Part shown: positions 19,606-30,810 of the stretch, piece after piece
How the letters are laid out: the number at the start of each line of letters is the position of its first letter
How positions within the stretch are numbered: the first letter of the stretch is position 1
Assembly: GCA_021029095.1 (NCBI GenBank)
Contig: JAJOHG010000286.1
Location: 1 to 32,990, forward strand
Length of the DNA stretch: 32,990 nt
Direction of reading: 5' to 3'
Source: Phellopilus nigrolimitatus
Lineage: Eukaryota; Basidiomycota; Agaricomycetes; Hymenochaetales; Hymenochaetaceae
The notes under the pieces: model-generated
What the model was told of the DNA's origin: nothing
Seen by the model: only the letters and a program-made list of their open reading frames with translations
Database searches by the model: none
Translations under genes and position numbers: made by a program

Positions 19606-20724
19606 GCCAGGCACATCGACACGGCGCAGATGTACCGTAACGAGGCGGATATCGGGATTGCGGGAGGACATCTTCGTCAGTGAGTGCTGCAGTGGTTTTC
19701 GGCACCGCGTTCTGAAGCTCACAGACTCGACTTTGCGTATACAGCGACGAAGGTCATCCAGGGTTCACACGGCTACGACTCAGCGCTGGGTGTCGTCGAG
19801 GAGTCGCTGTCGAAGCTTGGCTTCCGTACGTCCCGATTTCACTCCAACCATCTTGTTCTAATACGTGCGGAGTTTTGTAATTCTCATGTACTCCGTGATC
19901 ATAGCCTACATCGACCTCTACCTCATTCACAGCCCGCTTTCTGGAAAGGAGAAGCGTCTTGCAACCTACCGAGCACTTCTCGAGAAGCGCGACGCGGGAA
20001 AGATCAGGACCGTTGGCGTGTCGAACTAGTTGAGTTTTTGTCGTCCGTCTTCATTCTTTATTCACGCTGGCTTACAAAATGTCGAATGTCGCTCTCGCAT
20101 GTCTGTGCAGTGGTGTGAAGCACCTCGAGGAGCTCCGCGAAGCCAAACTCGAGACTCCAGCGGTGAACCAGATTGAGGTCAGTAGCCTGCGTTTTCAAGT
20201 AGTTCATTAGCGTGTTGACGAGACGCAACGGGAACAGCTCCATCCGTTCTGTCAGCAGAAGGACATCGTTGAGTACTGCAACAAGAACGGCATTGTTGTG
20301 CAAGCGTACTGCCCACTCGTACGCGGCGACTTTAGCAGCCCGGTGCTCCAGGAGATCGCAAAGAATGTGCGTGAATCCCTTGCTACTTTCTTCACCCGTG
20401 TTTCTTAGTTAATATATATTTGACGCATTTCAGACCGGTAAGAATCCTGCTCAGGTTCTCGTTCGATGGTCTCTCCAGCGCGGGTACGTCGATCGTTGGT
20501 GAAAATACCATGATATTTTCGCTAACATGGTTAACCGCTATCTTTCCCATCTTAATCCGTCACACAGCTTCATCCCACTCCCGAAGTCCGCGAACCCGGA
20601 GCGCGTTGTCTCGAACGTCGACATATTTGACTTCGTGCTGTCCGACGCGGACATGGCAAAGCTCGACTCGCTCGACGAGGGTAAGGCGGGCGCGATCAGT
20701 TGGAACCCCGTCGATGCACCGTGA
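19606..20724 (+). pseudogene. Aldo-keto reductase lacking its N-terminus and frameshifted once
   Basis: NADPH-dependent aldo-keto reductase (cytosolic carbonyl reduction). Exons: 19606-19679, 19745-19825, 19905-20028, 20110-20177, 20238-20366, 20434-20483, 20568-20724, with good donors and CAG/TAG acceptors. All four catalytic residues are visible: Asp and Tyr in HIDTAQMYRNEAD, Lys in IFVTTKV, His in IDLYLIHSP. The cofactor loop LPKSANPERVVSN and a normal C-terminus (WNPVDAP) are present. However, the sequence starts at HIDTAQ: the first 40 or so residues and the start codon are missing, and a 1-nt frame slip lies near 19,660 between EADIGI and REDIFV. From 19,665 on it is intact, so the loss looks recent. 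It borders the equally truncated MUB1-like relic on the opposite strand. Confidence 0.85.
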
Positions 20725-20920
20725 AGTAAAACGCCATTAGGGCTATTTGGAGATACGACAATATTCGAAGGACAAAACTTTGTATAAGGTAAAAGTCCAT
20801 TCATAAGAAGCCAGAAACGTGTTCGGATCTTATTCATGGTAAATGATATGCTTGCGTTTCTCACTCATTCACATGAACGTTTCCCAAAACGCTGTCGCTG
20901 TACCATCTGTCGCCGATCAG

Positions 20921-21734
20921 AGATTCTCGATTCTGTCTGTCCTCAGCCTGTTAAGTTGCTTTTGAAACCAGTGATTTACCGATGCGTTGCGAAGAAGTAT
21001 GATCCAATAAATTCCTTGATTACAACAGTCTGGCAAAACATCAAATGAAACGAACCCGAATTAGTAAAATACACATTAACTGATATCACAACGAGCTTAC
21101 GGATCTCGCGACGCCAATCCGGCGTCGCCGCCGCGGGATTCCGAGCGCAGTCTCGACAACAGTAAAATACATGTTCCTCGTTTTTCTTTTCGGAGAGGTC
21201 CGCAATTGCTTGCGCGAAGGCATCGATGAACCGTTGCACGTGAACATACCAGGGGCTGCCGATTTCCCATACGGCCGTGTTGATCCTCTCGGGATGGCTA
21301 TTTATGTGGCAGAAAAGGATAAGCTTCATCGGGGATTTGACAGCGGCCGCACGCTGCACGAACGCACGTATCGCGGCAGGCGGTTGTGCATCAGAAACGG
21401 AAAGCCAAAGCCGGGGAGTAGCAAGAGAAACATTGCGAAAACGCCGAGAGACGTGCGAGAGTCTGACGGACAGGAATATGGATTCGAGCGTAGGGTTCCC
21501 AGAATCATTTGAGTAGAGCTGGTATGTGGTTTCGAATATGAGTGAGAGGATCTCGTCGGGAAGCGTGTTGATACGATCCGCGGTGAGTGTGTGCTTCCTT
21601 GTCGGATTTATTTTCTGCCTTTTAGGACGGTGGGGTACGAGATCAGGCTGCTGTTCTTCACCAAGTCGCAACCTTTTACCCCTTCGAGTTTCAACAGGCA
21701 TACCTAGGGTTACAGTGTCAACATGATCAGACAC
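20921..21734 (-). CDS. F-box protein, short, lacking the usual repeat region
   Basis: Likely a substrate adaptor of SCF ubiquitin ligases. From the ATG at 21734 the protein has a basic Arg/Lys-rich start, then an F-box, INTLPDEILSLIFETTYQLY, followed by LSHVSRRFRNVSLATPRLWL (about residues 55-110), the common agaricomycete pattern. A probable intron with donor GTAAGC, branch TTACTAAT and acceptor TTTGCCAG lies near 21,105-21,025; splicing it moves the stop to about 20,921, otherwise the frame ends at 20,976. Either way the product is about 250-270 aa, half of the usual length, and the leucine-rich part expected after the F-box is absent. It may be a truncated copy. The F-box expands strongly in this fungal group. 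Confidence 0.65.
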
Positions 21735-21845
21735 TCATTGTCAGGCGGCTTTACAGTATAATAAGATCACTTCTTACTCGCCGTTTGATATTCCTATTCA
21801 GAGATGGCCGCTTAAGTATGCTAAGTTGATTCGAGGATAGTTGAC

Positions 21846-22440
21846 GTGATGGCGAGGTTGAAGGTCGATCAAGTGTTGAAAATCGCGGTTTCCGTGGCTC
21901 AAATTGGCATGATTAGTCAGCTTTGCCACGCGAGTGGCGGAGACAAATACTGTAATTCCCCAGTCACGACGAACATTGTGACGTCAGCGTGCCAGCGTAA
22001 GTACAAAATTACATGTATAGATATAACAGCGTGCTCTAACTCTCTTTCCGGGTTTTTCCTCATTCAGCATGGCGGCGCGACTCGTTGTCTGCGCGCGCGC
22101 TCGCAGTATGCTCTTTGGCGCTGCACACCGTGCAGTGTCTGCTGCACTCGAGCAGGGTACTGCTGGTCCCTGGACGACCAGCATGACGAGCTCGCGCGTT
22201 TTCAGTTCGAGGGCGCAAATAAATCTAACACGCGCTTGATAGTGGAGCATATAAGTTCCCGTACGAGGCGCTCGCGCAATTACAGGCGCCCAAGTTCCTC
22301 AGCGACATAGTGAAGTCTGCTGGGTGCGGTGCATCTCGACAGCAATGGCAACGTATACGCGGTGCAAGATGTGCTGGAGCAGCTAGGGTTGATTTCCGAG
22401 CTGCGGCGCGTCGTGCGAGGTGTAAGGTGTCTAGCATCCG
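21846..22440 (+). other. Possible decayed gene with a mitochondrial-type leader
   Basis: I do not recognise a family. A plus-strand ATG at about 22070 opens MAARLVVCARARSMLFGAAH, an Arg/Ala-rich start resembling a mitochondrial targeting peptide, but the frame closes after about 60 codons. Downstream, YKFPYEALAQLQAPKFLSDI and, after a 1-nt frame change near 22,325, VHLDSNGNVYAVQDVLEQLG look like protein. GTAAGT (about 21,996) and TTTCAG-like splice signals precede the ATG. It may be a broken gene; coding status is doubtful. Confidence 0.25.
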
Positions 22441-22844
22441 GTGTCGCGAGTCTTGTGGAGTGGGACATGAAGAGTCCTAAAGCCCGTAGATTTAAAATTA
22501 GATAACAAATACCTTGTGTCCTTAGTCGCTTCTAGCAGCTTGTAATTGAGTAATTTTTGTTCTTCGCTTTCGGGGATTACAAAGTGAATGAAGGAGTGAA
22601 AGAGCCGTATCGGCCGCAATGATATATATCCCAAAATTTAAAAGCGGGCCTGCAGGCTGCAGCTGGCGCAGCGCGCGGGGTACACATTTTGATATTAGCC
22701 CAGCCGAGATTCGATCCCACTCGAATTTCCTCTCAGCAACCCGCCAGAACACTAACCAAGTCCAGACCGCAGCAGAACATACCTGACTGAGTCGCTTGTA
22801 CAAGCACACGTCCGCAGAAGAAACGGCGGCAAGAACGAAGACTA

Positions 22845-23900
22845 GCGCAGAAGATAGCCGAATGCTGCCATCTCGGGCTCATCGACTTGCGTGATCCAAT
22901 TTCCTAGTCTTGAGAGCAACGTCGCGATAAGCAAGAGAGCACAATGGTAAATAAAGGAAAGGGGCGTACAGCTGGTACCGTTGATAATAGAGCCCATGAG
23001 ATCGACTGCAACGAAGAGGGGGCGAGGATGGCACCACCGAAGGCAGCCGCCGTCAGAATCACGCGCTTGAGCTTCTCATGCATCGAGGCTTGCCGGTGGC
23101 CGGCCATGACCATCTGCTGGTCCTTGAGCTGCTTCGCGACGTCGCGTGCCAGACACCCAGGTTTTCGAAAAAAGTACGCTCACGGATATGATGAACACGA
23201 TGGAAACCTCGGTGTGGACGGGGCCAAGAAATGCTGCACGAAGCGTGTGCAGCAGGGACATGGTTTGTGAGATCTCCGCTTGCGAAAAGCTATGGCGAGT
23301 CCTCGAGCGCCTTCCATACACCCAGAAGTCGCATGAGAAGGTTACCGGGGGAGCGACTAGCAAGCATCTGGCTGAGGATGACGATGTTGCTCGTGAGCGG
23401 ACTCTCGAGCACGATCAGCATATCGCTGGTGTAGAAACGTTTTACGGAATATGAGCTACGCTGGCCACGGAAGCGATTGCTCTGAACCGGGATCTCGGGA
23501 CGTAAGAGTCACGATCTCCACATCTACCTGCAAGGTTTACGTCTCGAGATCCCGGTTCAAAGTGAAAAGGAGGTGGAAGGGCATACTCGAACTCTGGACC
23601 ACGACCGGAGTTGACCGTCTTTGGCGAGAACGCCTTCAGATGACCGATTCGCAAATGTTTGTCGCAAGGAACAGAGATATCCCTTCTGAAGAAGCTCGTC
23701 GAATAGAATGAGAGCGGCAGCAACGAGCTGGAGGATTAGGAGCAGACAGACATCAGGGCCAAGAGACGAAGGAGAGCCGTAGAGACCTGTGAGGACGTCG
23801 ACAAGTTGCCTGAAGTGACGATCGGGCTGATGCCGAGTTCCATAGTGCTCACGGTCGGAAGAGTCCGCAAACACGTGAGCTCTGATTTCCATCGCTCAAG
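22845..23900 (-). pseudogene. SEC61-alpha translocon subunit relic, rearranged
   Basis: Relic of the multi-pass ER translocon channel. Minus-strand blocks in family order: [12 protein letters not shown] (23843-23808), [13 protein letters not shown] and [15 protein letters not shown] (about 23,800-23,710), [17 protein letters not shown] (about 23,640-23,590), EIPVQSNRFRGQ through LLGVWKALEDSP then a stop (about 23,500-23,300), LHTLRAAFLGPVHTEVS and [25 protein letters not shown] (about 23,145), [10 protein letters not shown], and finally PEMAAFGYLL (about 22,860), the normal C-terminus. Breaks: internal loss between TSG and VLTGLYG, several frame changes, the stop near 23,300, and a small inverted duplication at 23,469-23,560. 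SEC61 is essential, so a working copy must lie elsewhere. The N-terminal part is largely missing. Confidence 0.85.
23469..23560. repeat. Inverted duplication inside the SEC61 relic
   Basis: 23473-23491 and 23538-23556 are near-perfect inverse copies (CCGGGATCTCGGGACGTAA against TTACGTCTCGAGATCCCGG). On the minus strand the left arm encodes EIPVQS in the relic's direction. On the plus strand the right arm encodes [14 protein letters not shown], the same SEC61 segment turned round. A piece of the gene was therefore copied or flipped in place. Confidence 0.8.
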
Positions 23901-25990
23901 TTCTCCTTTTTCTCGTCCCGCGTCCCGACGCGCCCTTTATTTTATTAAATGGTGCCCTCTGCGCAAGCGACGATACACGTTTCTGTCAACTCGATCAAGA
24001 GAATCAGCATGTCCTTCACTTCAACGAGCCCGACTGTACGGAAGCACCTGCGAAAGACGTGCGTTTCCTCCTTCTCTTCGTCCATTTTACAAACCAGCTA
24101 ACGTTTTTGCGCGTGCGTCTGGATGACTTTCACTTTAGTGCGTACGTATTGTTCTTTCTTCTATGAATTTATGCTGCCCGCCATGGAGCTCTACGACATC
24201 GGGGAGGTCAAAATGCACATGCGCATTACTATCCGGTGTGTCCGCGTCTTTTCAAATCTGTCAATCGATTGTACATAGAAATTTGAATGCAATGAAAGTT
24301 TTTAAATTTTGGATCGCGGTGTCGAGATGGGAAGTGCACGAGGATTAGGACAGAGAAACAGAGAACGCCAATCTAGGAACGGAGAAAGGAGGAGTGGATA
24401 GAGCGCTAGCGAGGGAGAGGCTGAGGATTATGGTCGAAGGGTGCCTCTCGCCACCTGTTGTTCAGTCTCTTCACTCGAAGCGCGCGGCTCCTTCGGCTCA
24501 TCCAATTGCTACCATGTCCTATAAGAAAGGATAGGTGTTCCATGCAGTTGAGCGGGACACCAAGCAAATCGACTGAAGTGCATTCTTAGACCCAACTTCG
24601 TTTTCAATAGACACATAACTAGCAGTTTGTCGTTAAGTAGTACTACAGCATTTGGCTGCGTTTCGAAACGAAACACAAAAAAAAAAAATTATAGGGGATT
24701 TCAAGATTTCCTAATTGTATTCAGTGGGATAATATATAGTACGAGGATTGCAAAATAGCTGACATTCCTCTAATGGTCGATTACAGATTCTGCGTTGCGC
24801 CCGAATCGAAGAGGTGCTTCGGCTATTCAGTGGCTTCTCTCGAGTCAAAATGTAAACTGCGGAATCGACGGTTGACTCTTCTGGTCCGATCCTCGACGAC
24901 ATACTGCCGCTAGGTAGTTGAGCTGCTTGATCTGCTCGAACTGGAAAGCGGTATCCAACGAAGAAACTTGAAGACAGTTGGCTTATCTTGTATCAGAGTT
25001 CACGCGTCGGCCCGGCGACGTTACCTACGTGGATGTGCTGTGGGTCGGTTGCTCCAAACTGACAACTTCTGTGCCGGCCCCGTCTTCACCGATCACGCCG
25101 ACGATACCAATGATTGCGAGCTTGACCTACCAGCCTCTTGCTGTACCTTTGAGAAAGTCTGGTGGGCTGTGGAAGAGAAAGGCACGAGTTATTTTATAGC
25201 AGGTATCCCCTGGAGAATTAGGTGAGCCTGTACCGTTTTCCCTTTCGTGCTAGAATTCGAAGCTCACACGTCTATCTACCCCACTAAAAGGGTAATTAAC
25301 GGTGGAATGTCCCTCCCGTAATTTACTAGAACACCATGCCCGAGACTCCCGTCTTCGCATGCAGTCGTTCGTCATAGTTATCTTAGGAATCCGCCGCATG
25401 TGCATGGACGTTATTCGATCGAGTTGCTGCCGAGAATCGATCTGTTTCCCAGGCCAGAGCAAACATCCCCTGGCCGCTTCGACTTCTTCTGTGTCCGCTT
25501 TGCCTCTCTGGGGCTTACGGTCGTTCACGGGAGGCGTTCTACCTTTTTTGTCGCTCTTCACATTCTCGCACATCTCCGCGTACTCCCACAAGCTCGAACC
25601 AACGCTTCATCTCGGATTTCAGGAAATTTTCTGGAACTCGCTGGTGTCCTTGCGAAGTATGGACGTTTCGGCAGCTATCTTTCCAAACGGATCTTGAGGG
25701 CTGAGAATGGATGCGACGTTTTCAGCAGAAGCAGACGTGCTGCTCCGTTTCCAGAGCGGCCAGAGGTTCCTAAAGTTTCTTCTTCGTCTTGGACATCCGT
25801 GCACCACATGCTCCCATCGCTCCTCGTTTCGCCGCCATCTCCAGGTGGCGAGCCGTACGCGCCTTGGGCCTTAGTCACACCAACCTCGGCATTCGACTCT
25901 TGTGCTTATCGTACTGACACATGTGGGAATACGTATTTCGGGCGCATTGTCGTTCCTTAGGCCATAGAAACGCAAACTGTCGCATTGATT
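23901..25990. other. Gene-poor stretch
   Basis: About 2.1 kb without a supportable gene. On the minus strand around 24,820-24,740, LFDSGATQNL then a stop and STIRGM resemble the aspartic-protease region (DSGA) of a Ty1/copia polyprotein; this would be a short, stop-bearing retrotransposon relic and is a weak call. An A tract lies near 24,677. Open frames between 25,250 and 25,960 on both strands are short and unrecognised. Confidence 0.4.
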
Positions 25991-26002
25991 GGGCACTTGA
26001 TG

Positions 26003-26008
26003 TATAAA
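26003..26008 (+). promoter_or_regulatory. TATA box of the OPT transporter gene
   Basis: TATAAA at 26003-26008 lies about 90 bp before the start codon at 26096. The DNA between is rich in C and T (for example CTCTCTCAGTGTCTCTCG), as is usual for well-expressed fungal promoters. Confidence 0.6.
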
Positions 26009-26095
26009 ACGGGTCGTCGCCCCATACTTCTATCTCTCTCAGTGTCTCTCGCGCTTGCCCGCCCCCTGTCTCTTCCCCCTTCGCTCCTGTGGACA

Positions 26096-29000
26096 ATGGA
26101 TGCTCTCGAAAGCTTACATACTGTCCCACGCCACGTAGAGCGCAAGGACTTGTACGACGAGAAGTCAGACCCGGACGAGAAGGGCTCTGTCAGCGTCCAC
26201 TCGGCCCCAGAAGATGTCTGGGATGACAAAACGCCCGACGGGAAGGAGAGGCCTATTGGTACGCTCTCAGATGCTTCAATGCTATCCGGCTCAAGCTGTT
26301 GAGGATTCTCCAACGATGTCTGTTTAGAAACGGATGTGGATGTCGTCACCCGTCTAATCTCCCTCGAGGACGACCCCACCCTTCCCATCCTTACGTTCAG
26401 GATGTGGTTCCTCGGTCTTGGCCTCTCTTGTTTCGGGGCTGTCTTGGGCCAGATATTCGTGCGCCTTTTTATTTAGCTTATCCATTCATTGGGACCCTTA
26501 CTTTGTCCTTCAGTACTTTCGTCCGCAGACGGTTTCCGTCAGCCAGCTTTTCCTCCAGATCATCGCGTATATCATGGGCAAGGCTCTCTCAGAGATCCTC
26601 CCTGGCCCCGGAAACCCTTACCCCGCGCTTCAGATGTCTAACAGCTGGTTTTGGCGCTTCCTAAACCCCGGTCCATTCAGTACGTGATACCAGCGAATTC
26701 CAATTCTCTGTCTTTTTTCACCTTCTCAAAGACATCAAGGAACACGTCGCTATCACAATTTTCTCCTCGACCGCCGCAGAGTCTGCGCTAGCCATCAGTA
26801 TCTTCGCTGTACGTGATAATCCGCAGCTGATTTGTTTTATCCGGGACTGATGGGTCTTCAATGTATAGGCCGACGATTTGTATTACGGCATCTCGCCGAA
26901 CATCGCAGTTGGCATCTTCACGCTGATTGGGTCGCAGCTCATCGGGTACGGCCTCGGCGGGCTGATGCGTTCCTTCCTCGTTTACCCAACCTACATCCTA
27001 TTCCCGAACCTACTCCCGACTGTGCAGCTCTTCGACGCTCTGCACCGCGGTAAGGGCATCTTCCTGCAGAAGAAGCGCATCAAATTCTTCTGGTTCGTAT
27101 TCATCGGCATCTTCGTCTGGGAGTGGTTCCCTGAGTACATAGCACCGTCAGTAACATCGCCTTCACCGAGATCAAGAAAAGATTTTCACATATGATTACG
27201 TTCGCAGAACTCTTACTGGTGTCAGTATTTTCTGCCTAGCCAACCAGAAGTCCGCTTGGTTCACTCGCATCTTTGGTGGTGCGGCTGGAAATGAAGGTCT
27301 GGGTATGTTCGCATTCTGTTTTGACTGGAACTACGTCGGCTCGGGCGGTGGCTCGATGGGCGCCCTTTTCACCCCCATCTCGACGCAGCTCTCTCTGTAC
27401 TTTGGTACTATGATTTGCATGTATGTAATCTTTTTTATTTATTATTCTCTATCTGATTATATCATCTCACAGCATCGCTTTCTGCGCTGTGTACGCTCGG
27501 AATGTCTGGCATGGCCAGAATTTCCCGTGGCTTTCGCAGCAACTGTACAACTTTAATGGCACGGTTTACGACCAACTTGAAATTCTCGATGACAACTTCC
27601 TGCTTGATGAGGCTAAGCTCGAGGTTGTCGGTCTGCCGTATTTCGCATCCTCGCAGGTGCTGACGTTGATCGGTGCGAACCTCGCAATCGGGGCGACAAT
27701 CATGCACGTCATCATATGGTACGGGCGTGACATCCTCGACGTGATAAAGAAGGAGCGCTCAGGCGAGGTCGTCGACCCGCATCGCGCGAAGATGAAGGTG
27801 TACGCAGAGGTGCCGATGTGGTGGTACGGAGCAGTATTCGTCGGCAGCTTCGCAATGGCGATGGCGACAATCTACACAAGCGGATCGAACCTGCCGTGGT
27901 GGGGGCTCATAATTGGCGTCATCCTCAGCGCAATCTTCCTCCCGTTCGTTCTCACGGTGTACGCAATCACAGGCTTCTCGCCGAACATCCAGAGCGTCGT
28001 GCAGATGCTTGGCGCAGCGATGATCCCCGGGAACCCACAGGCGAACATGTACTTCACGCTGTACGGCTACAACACGCTCCAGCAGGCGCTGGGTCTCGTG
28101 CGAGACCTCAAGATGGGCCAGTACACGAAACTCCCGCCGCGCGTAACATTTCTTGTGCAGTCGCTTGGTGCGGTTGTTGGCGGTCTGCTGAACTACGTTA
28201 TCATGAAAGTCATCATCGATGCGCAGCGCACGATCTTGCTCGATGTACAAGGTACGAACGTCTGGAGTGGCCAGCAGGTTCAGGTATGTTTCGCATGTGG
28301 ATGTTGATATCGAAGGCGCAGCGTGGTCTAAATCATTTTGAAACATTTGAAGTCTTTCAACAGCGACGCGATTGCCTGGGGTGCACTAGGAAACAAACTT
28401 TATGCGCCGGACGGTCGTTATGGGGTTTGTCTGATTCATTCATTTCTGTATAATGTATAGTAGTACTGATTACTACGCATAGATCGTTCCGCTGTCGGTT
28501 ATCATCGGCCTCGTCGTCCCGCTACCCTTTTGGTTCGCACACAAGAAGTATCCGAAGCTCGGTGCTGACAAGGTAATCACACCAATACTGTGCTGGACGC
28601 TTGGGTACCTCTCGTGCGTGTTTAGCTACTCCACAGACTGCAATTGAACTGAAGAGAAATATAATTCAGCGTTGGCATCAATACGTCTGTACGTATAAAA
28701 CGACGGCGGCTTTAGCTTCAGATTCGTTTGCATCAAGGCTGACTAATCTTATCTACTGCTTCGTTTTATCCAGGTCTTCAGGTGTGTCTAGCTGCCTTTA
28801 TCCTTTATATATACCTTCATAATCACTATTTGCATAGTACTTTCGTGCTTGCTGTGTTCTCGCAGTACTACCTGCGACGCTACCGCCCGCGCTGGTTCCG
28901 TAAGTACAACTTCCTAATGAGCGCCGCTCTCGACGGCGGGACGCAGGTCATGGTGTTCGTGTATACGTTTGCAGTTGGAGGGGGTTCTGGTACGGTCAGA

Positions 29001-29124
29001 CCGTTCCCGATATGGGCGTTGGTAAGTCTATGATGTATTCTATTTCGGTCGCTTTCTGATTATGTCTTTGTTTCTACAGAACCCAGTAGGAAATCCCGAT
29101 TATTGTCTGAGGCTGTCTCAGTAG
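26096..29124 (+). CDS. Oligopeptide transporter (OPT family), 765 aa, 13 exons
   Basis: Plasma-membrane proton-coupled transporter of the OPT family (small peptides or peptide-like metal ligands). Exons: 26096-26258, 26328-26458, 26514-26679, 26732-26808, 26869-27146, 27208-27420, 27473-28283, 28353-28424, 28483-28613, 28670-28688, 28774-28781, 28838-29021, 29080-29124; all phases agree, 766 codons with TAG. Features: an acidic cytosolic N-terminus of about 70 aa, then RMWFLGLGLSCFGAVLGQIF, YFRPQTVSVSQL, ISPNIAVGIFTLIGSQLIGYG, FDWNYVGSGGGSMG, NPQANMYFTLYGYNTLQQAL, GALGNKLYAPDGRYG, AHKKYPKLGAD and the C-terminal NPVGNPDYCLRL, all hallmarks of fungal OPTs, with many hydrophobic segments. Length and order are normal. 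Exon 11 is only 8 nt. The start has a fair context (GACAATGG). I see no break; this gene appears functional and codon use is GC-rich. Confidence 0.93.
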
Positions 29125-30608
29125 ATGTACACATATCATGTCTCACTATCATGTAAACTTCACTATTTTTACGAATATGACGCTGGTTTCCCACTTCTCT
29201 TTGGGTGTATGGAGGAATTAATGTTTCCTGTACGAAATGATTTCTGTCCATTCTTTTGTTCGAACATCTGTTCTCTTAATTTTGAGTGCAAGAATGAGGG
29301 CACGAACAGGATTGAATCAGCACACCGAACCCCAAGCCGCCTGTAAGAATTTAAAGTTATATCTGCCGATCAATTACCACAGCCACAATTCCCGATCCAG
29401 GGTCACGATCCTCCGAAGACAAAAAGAACTTGCGATGATGGCAGCACCCAAGAAACTCTAAGTTGACAATTGTCGCAGATCGTTGGGGCCGCATACCTCT
29501 AAGACCTCAGCGTCGCCATGAATTTTTTCATTTCAATTGCTCTGTGCATCGGATGGGTCAGCGAGCAACGAGTCTTGGCAGCGCGGCTCCGTTTGAAATG
29601 ACACGCAATGTCTCAGGTTTGCTACTGAGAAAATCAGAGGGATCAGGGACTTTTCTATCCTGTTAGCTTGATGATATCGAGAGATCATCATGGGTGCTGA
29701 GGTCATAATCTATGCTCCCCGAGATTCCGTGTTCGAGGAAGTGTAAAACTGCGGACATTGTGAGCAAAGCCTTAGAGAAACCGAAGGCGGCTCGCCTCGA
29801 AAGTTCCAAAGACATGTAAATGGCATGCCGTTGATAGAAGTCTCACCTAAACTTAGAGTTTAAGAAACGATGGTGAATTCACAGTGATCGGCGGACGTTG
29901 GGCCACAGCCTGCATTCGCGCAAACATAACCGGCTCAGGTTCGCTGCTCGTCATGGGTCTGCATTACTGCGAAGCGCCCAGTACGATTCTTATAAATAAA
30001 GGAGAATTAAGCGTCAATCTAGAATGGTAGTCGGACGTTACCAGCTTTTTGTCTGTTCGGACAATAAGGAACAGGCGCCGTTCCATTCCTCAGGAGACCA
30101 GGCGGTTATGAACTTAGTGATCCAGAGTTCCCCTATTTGGCAAGTGAGACACCTCTGCTTACCGTATTTAGCTGATGGAATGTGACCGTCTGGAGCCACC
30201 TTAGGCGCCCGTGATCATACTTGCGATCATCGACATGCAAGTCCTCGGAGTTGCCATCAGGAACCTGTATTATTCGCTATACTTTCTGTTTAGTCTATCT
30301 GCTCTCCTGCAGCCGATTCGGCTAATGATATCAGAGTGCGCTGAACAATTGTTCGAGACCCTCGAACGCCAGATGAGCCACCTTTGCGCAAGGAAAACAC
30401 CGAATAAATCACAAGCTATCCCCAATCCTGCCACAGCTTGACTATCGCCAAAATCGAGACTGAATAGATTATATTATAACCCTTTTTCGAACGTCCCAAA
30501 GGAATGTAATTTATTATTATCCGGCGAGTTAGTAATGCAGACGGAAGTGCGTCTGCGGTCGCGCAGCGCATCACCTGCGCGAGTTACGGAGCGCATGCTA
30601 GGGCCTTT
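29125..30608. other. Intergenic region after the OPT gene
   Basis: About 1.5 kb with no gene I can support on either strand; open frames are short and interrupted. It contains the OPT 3' end and leads into the promoter of the HMG-box gene. Confidence 0.55.
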
Positions 30609-30614
30609 TATAAA
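30609..30614 (+). promoter_or_regulatory. Possible TATA box of the HMG-box gene
   Basis: TATAAA at 30609-30614, about 200 bp before the presumed start at 30811, followed by a C/T-rich leader (30,640-30,720). Confidence 0.4.
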
Positions 30615-30810
30615 GACACTGCGCCGCACATCGGCCCCTTTCCCTCCAAACAACACTCCCCCTTTACTTATCTATACCCTCTCACTGCCGCTCCCACTTG
30701 TCTGTCTCACGTCTCATCACGACGCGCTCACGCTTACCCGCCCCCACGATATCCGTTTCCATTTTACGCCCAGCCCCAACGCACTCCTTCGACAGATTAG
30801 ACCAGCCAGA

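Noticed and set aside
24163..24348. Short plus-strand coding exon (ELYDIGEVKMHMRITIR) near 24,185
   Set aside because: It looks protein-like and is followed by a GT, but no adjoining exon or family could be identified.
24740..24820. Ty1/copia retrotransposon
   Set aside because: Only a DSGA-like motif with stops around it; no reverse transcriptase, integrase or LTR was found, so it is mentioned only as a weak relic.
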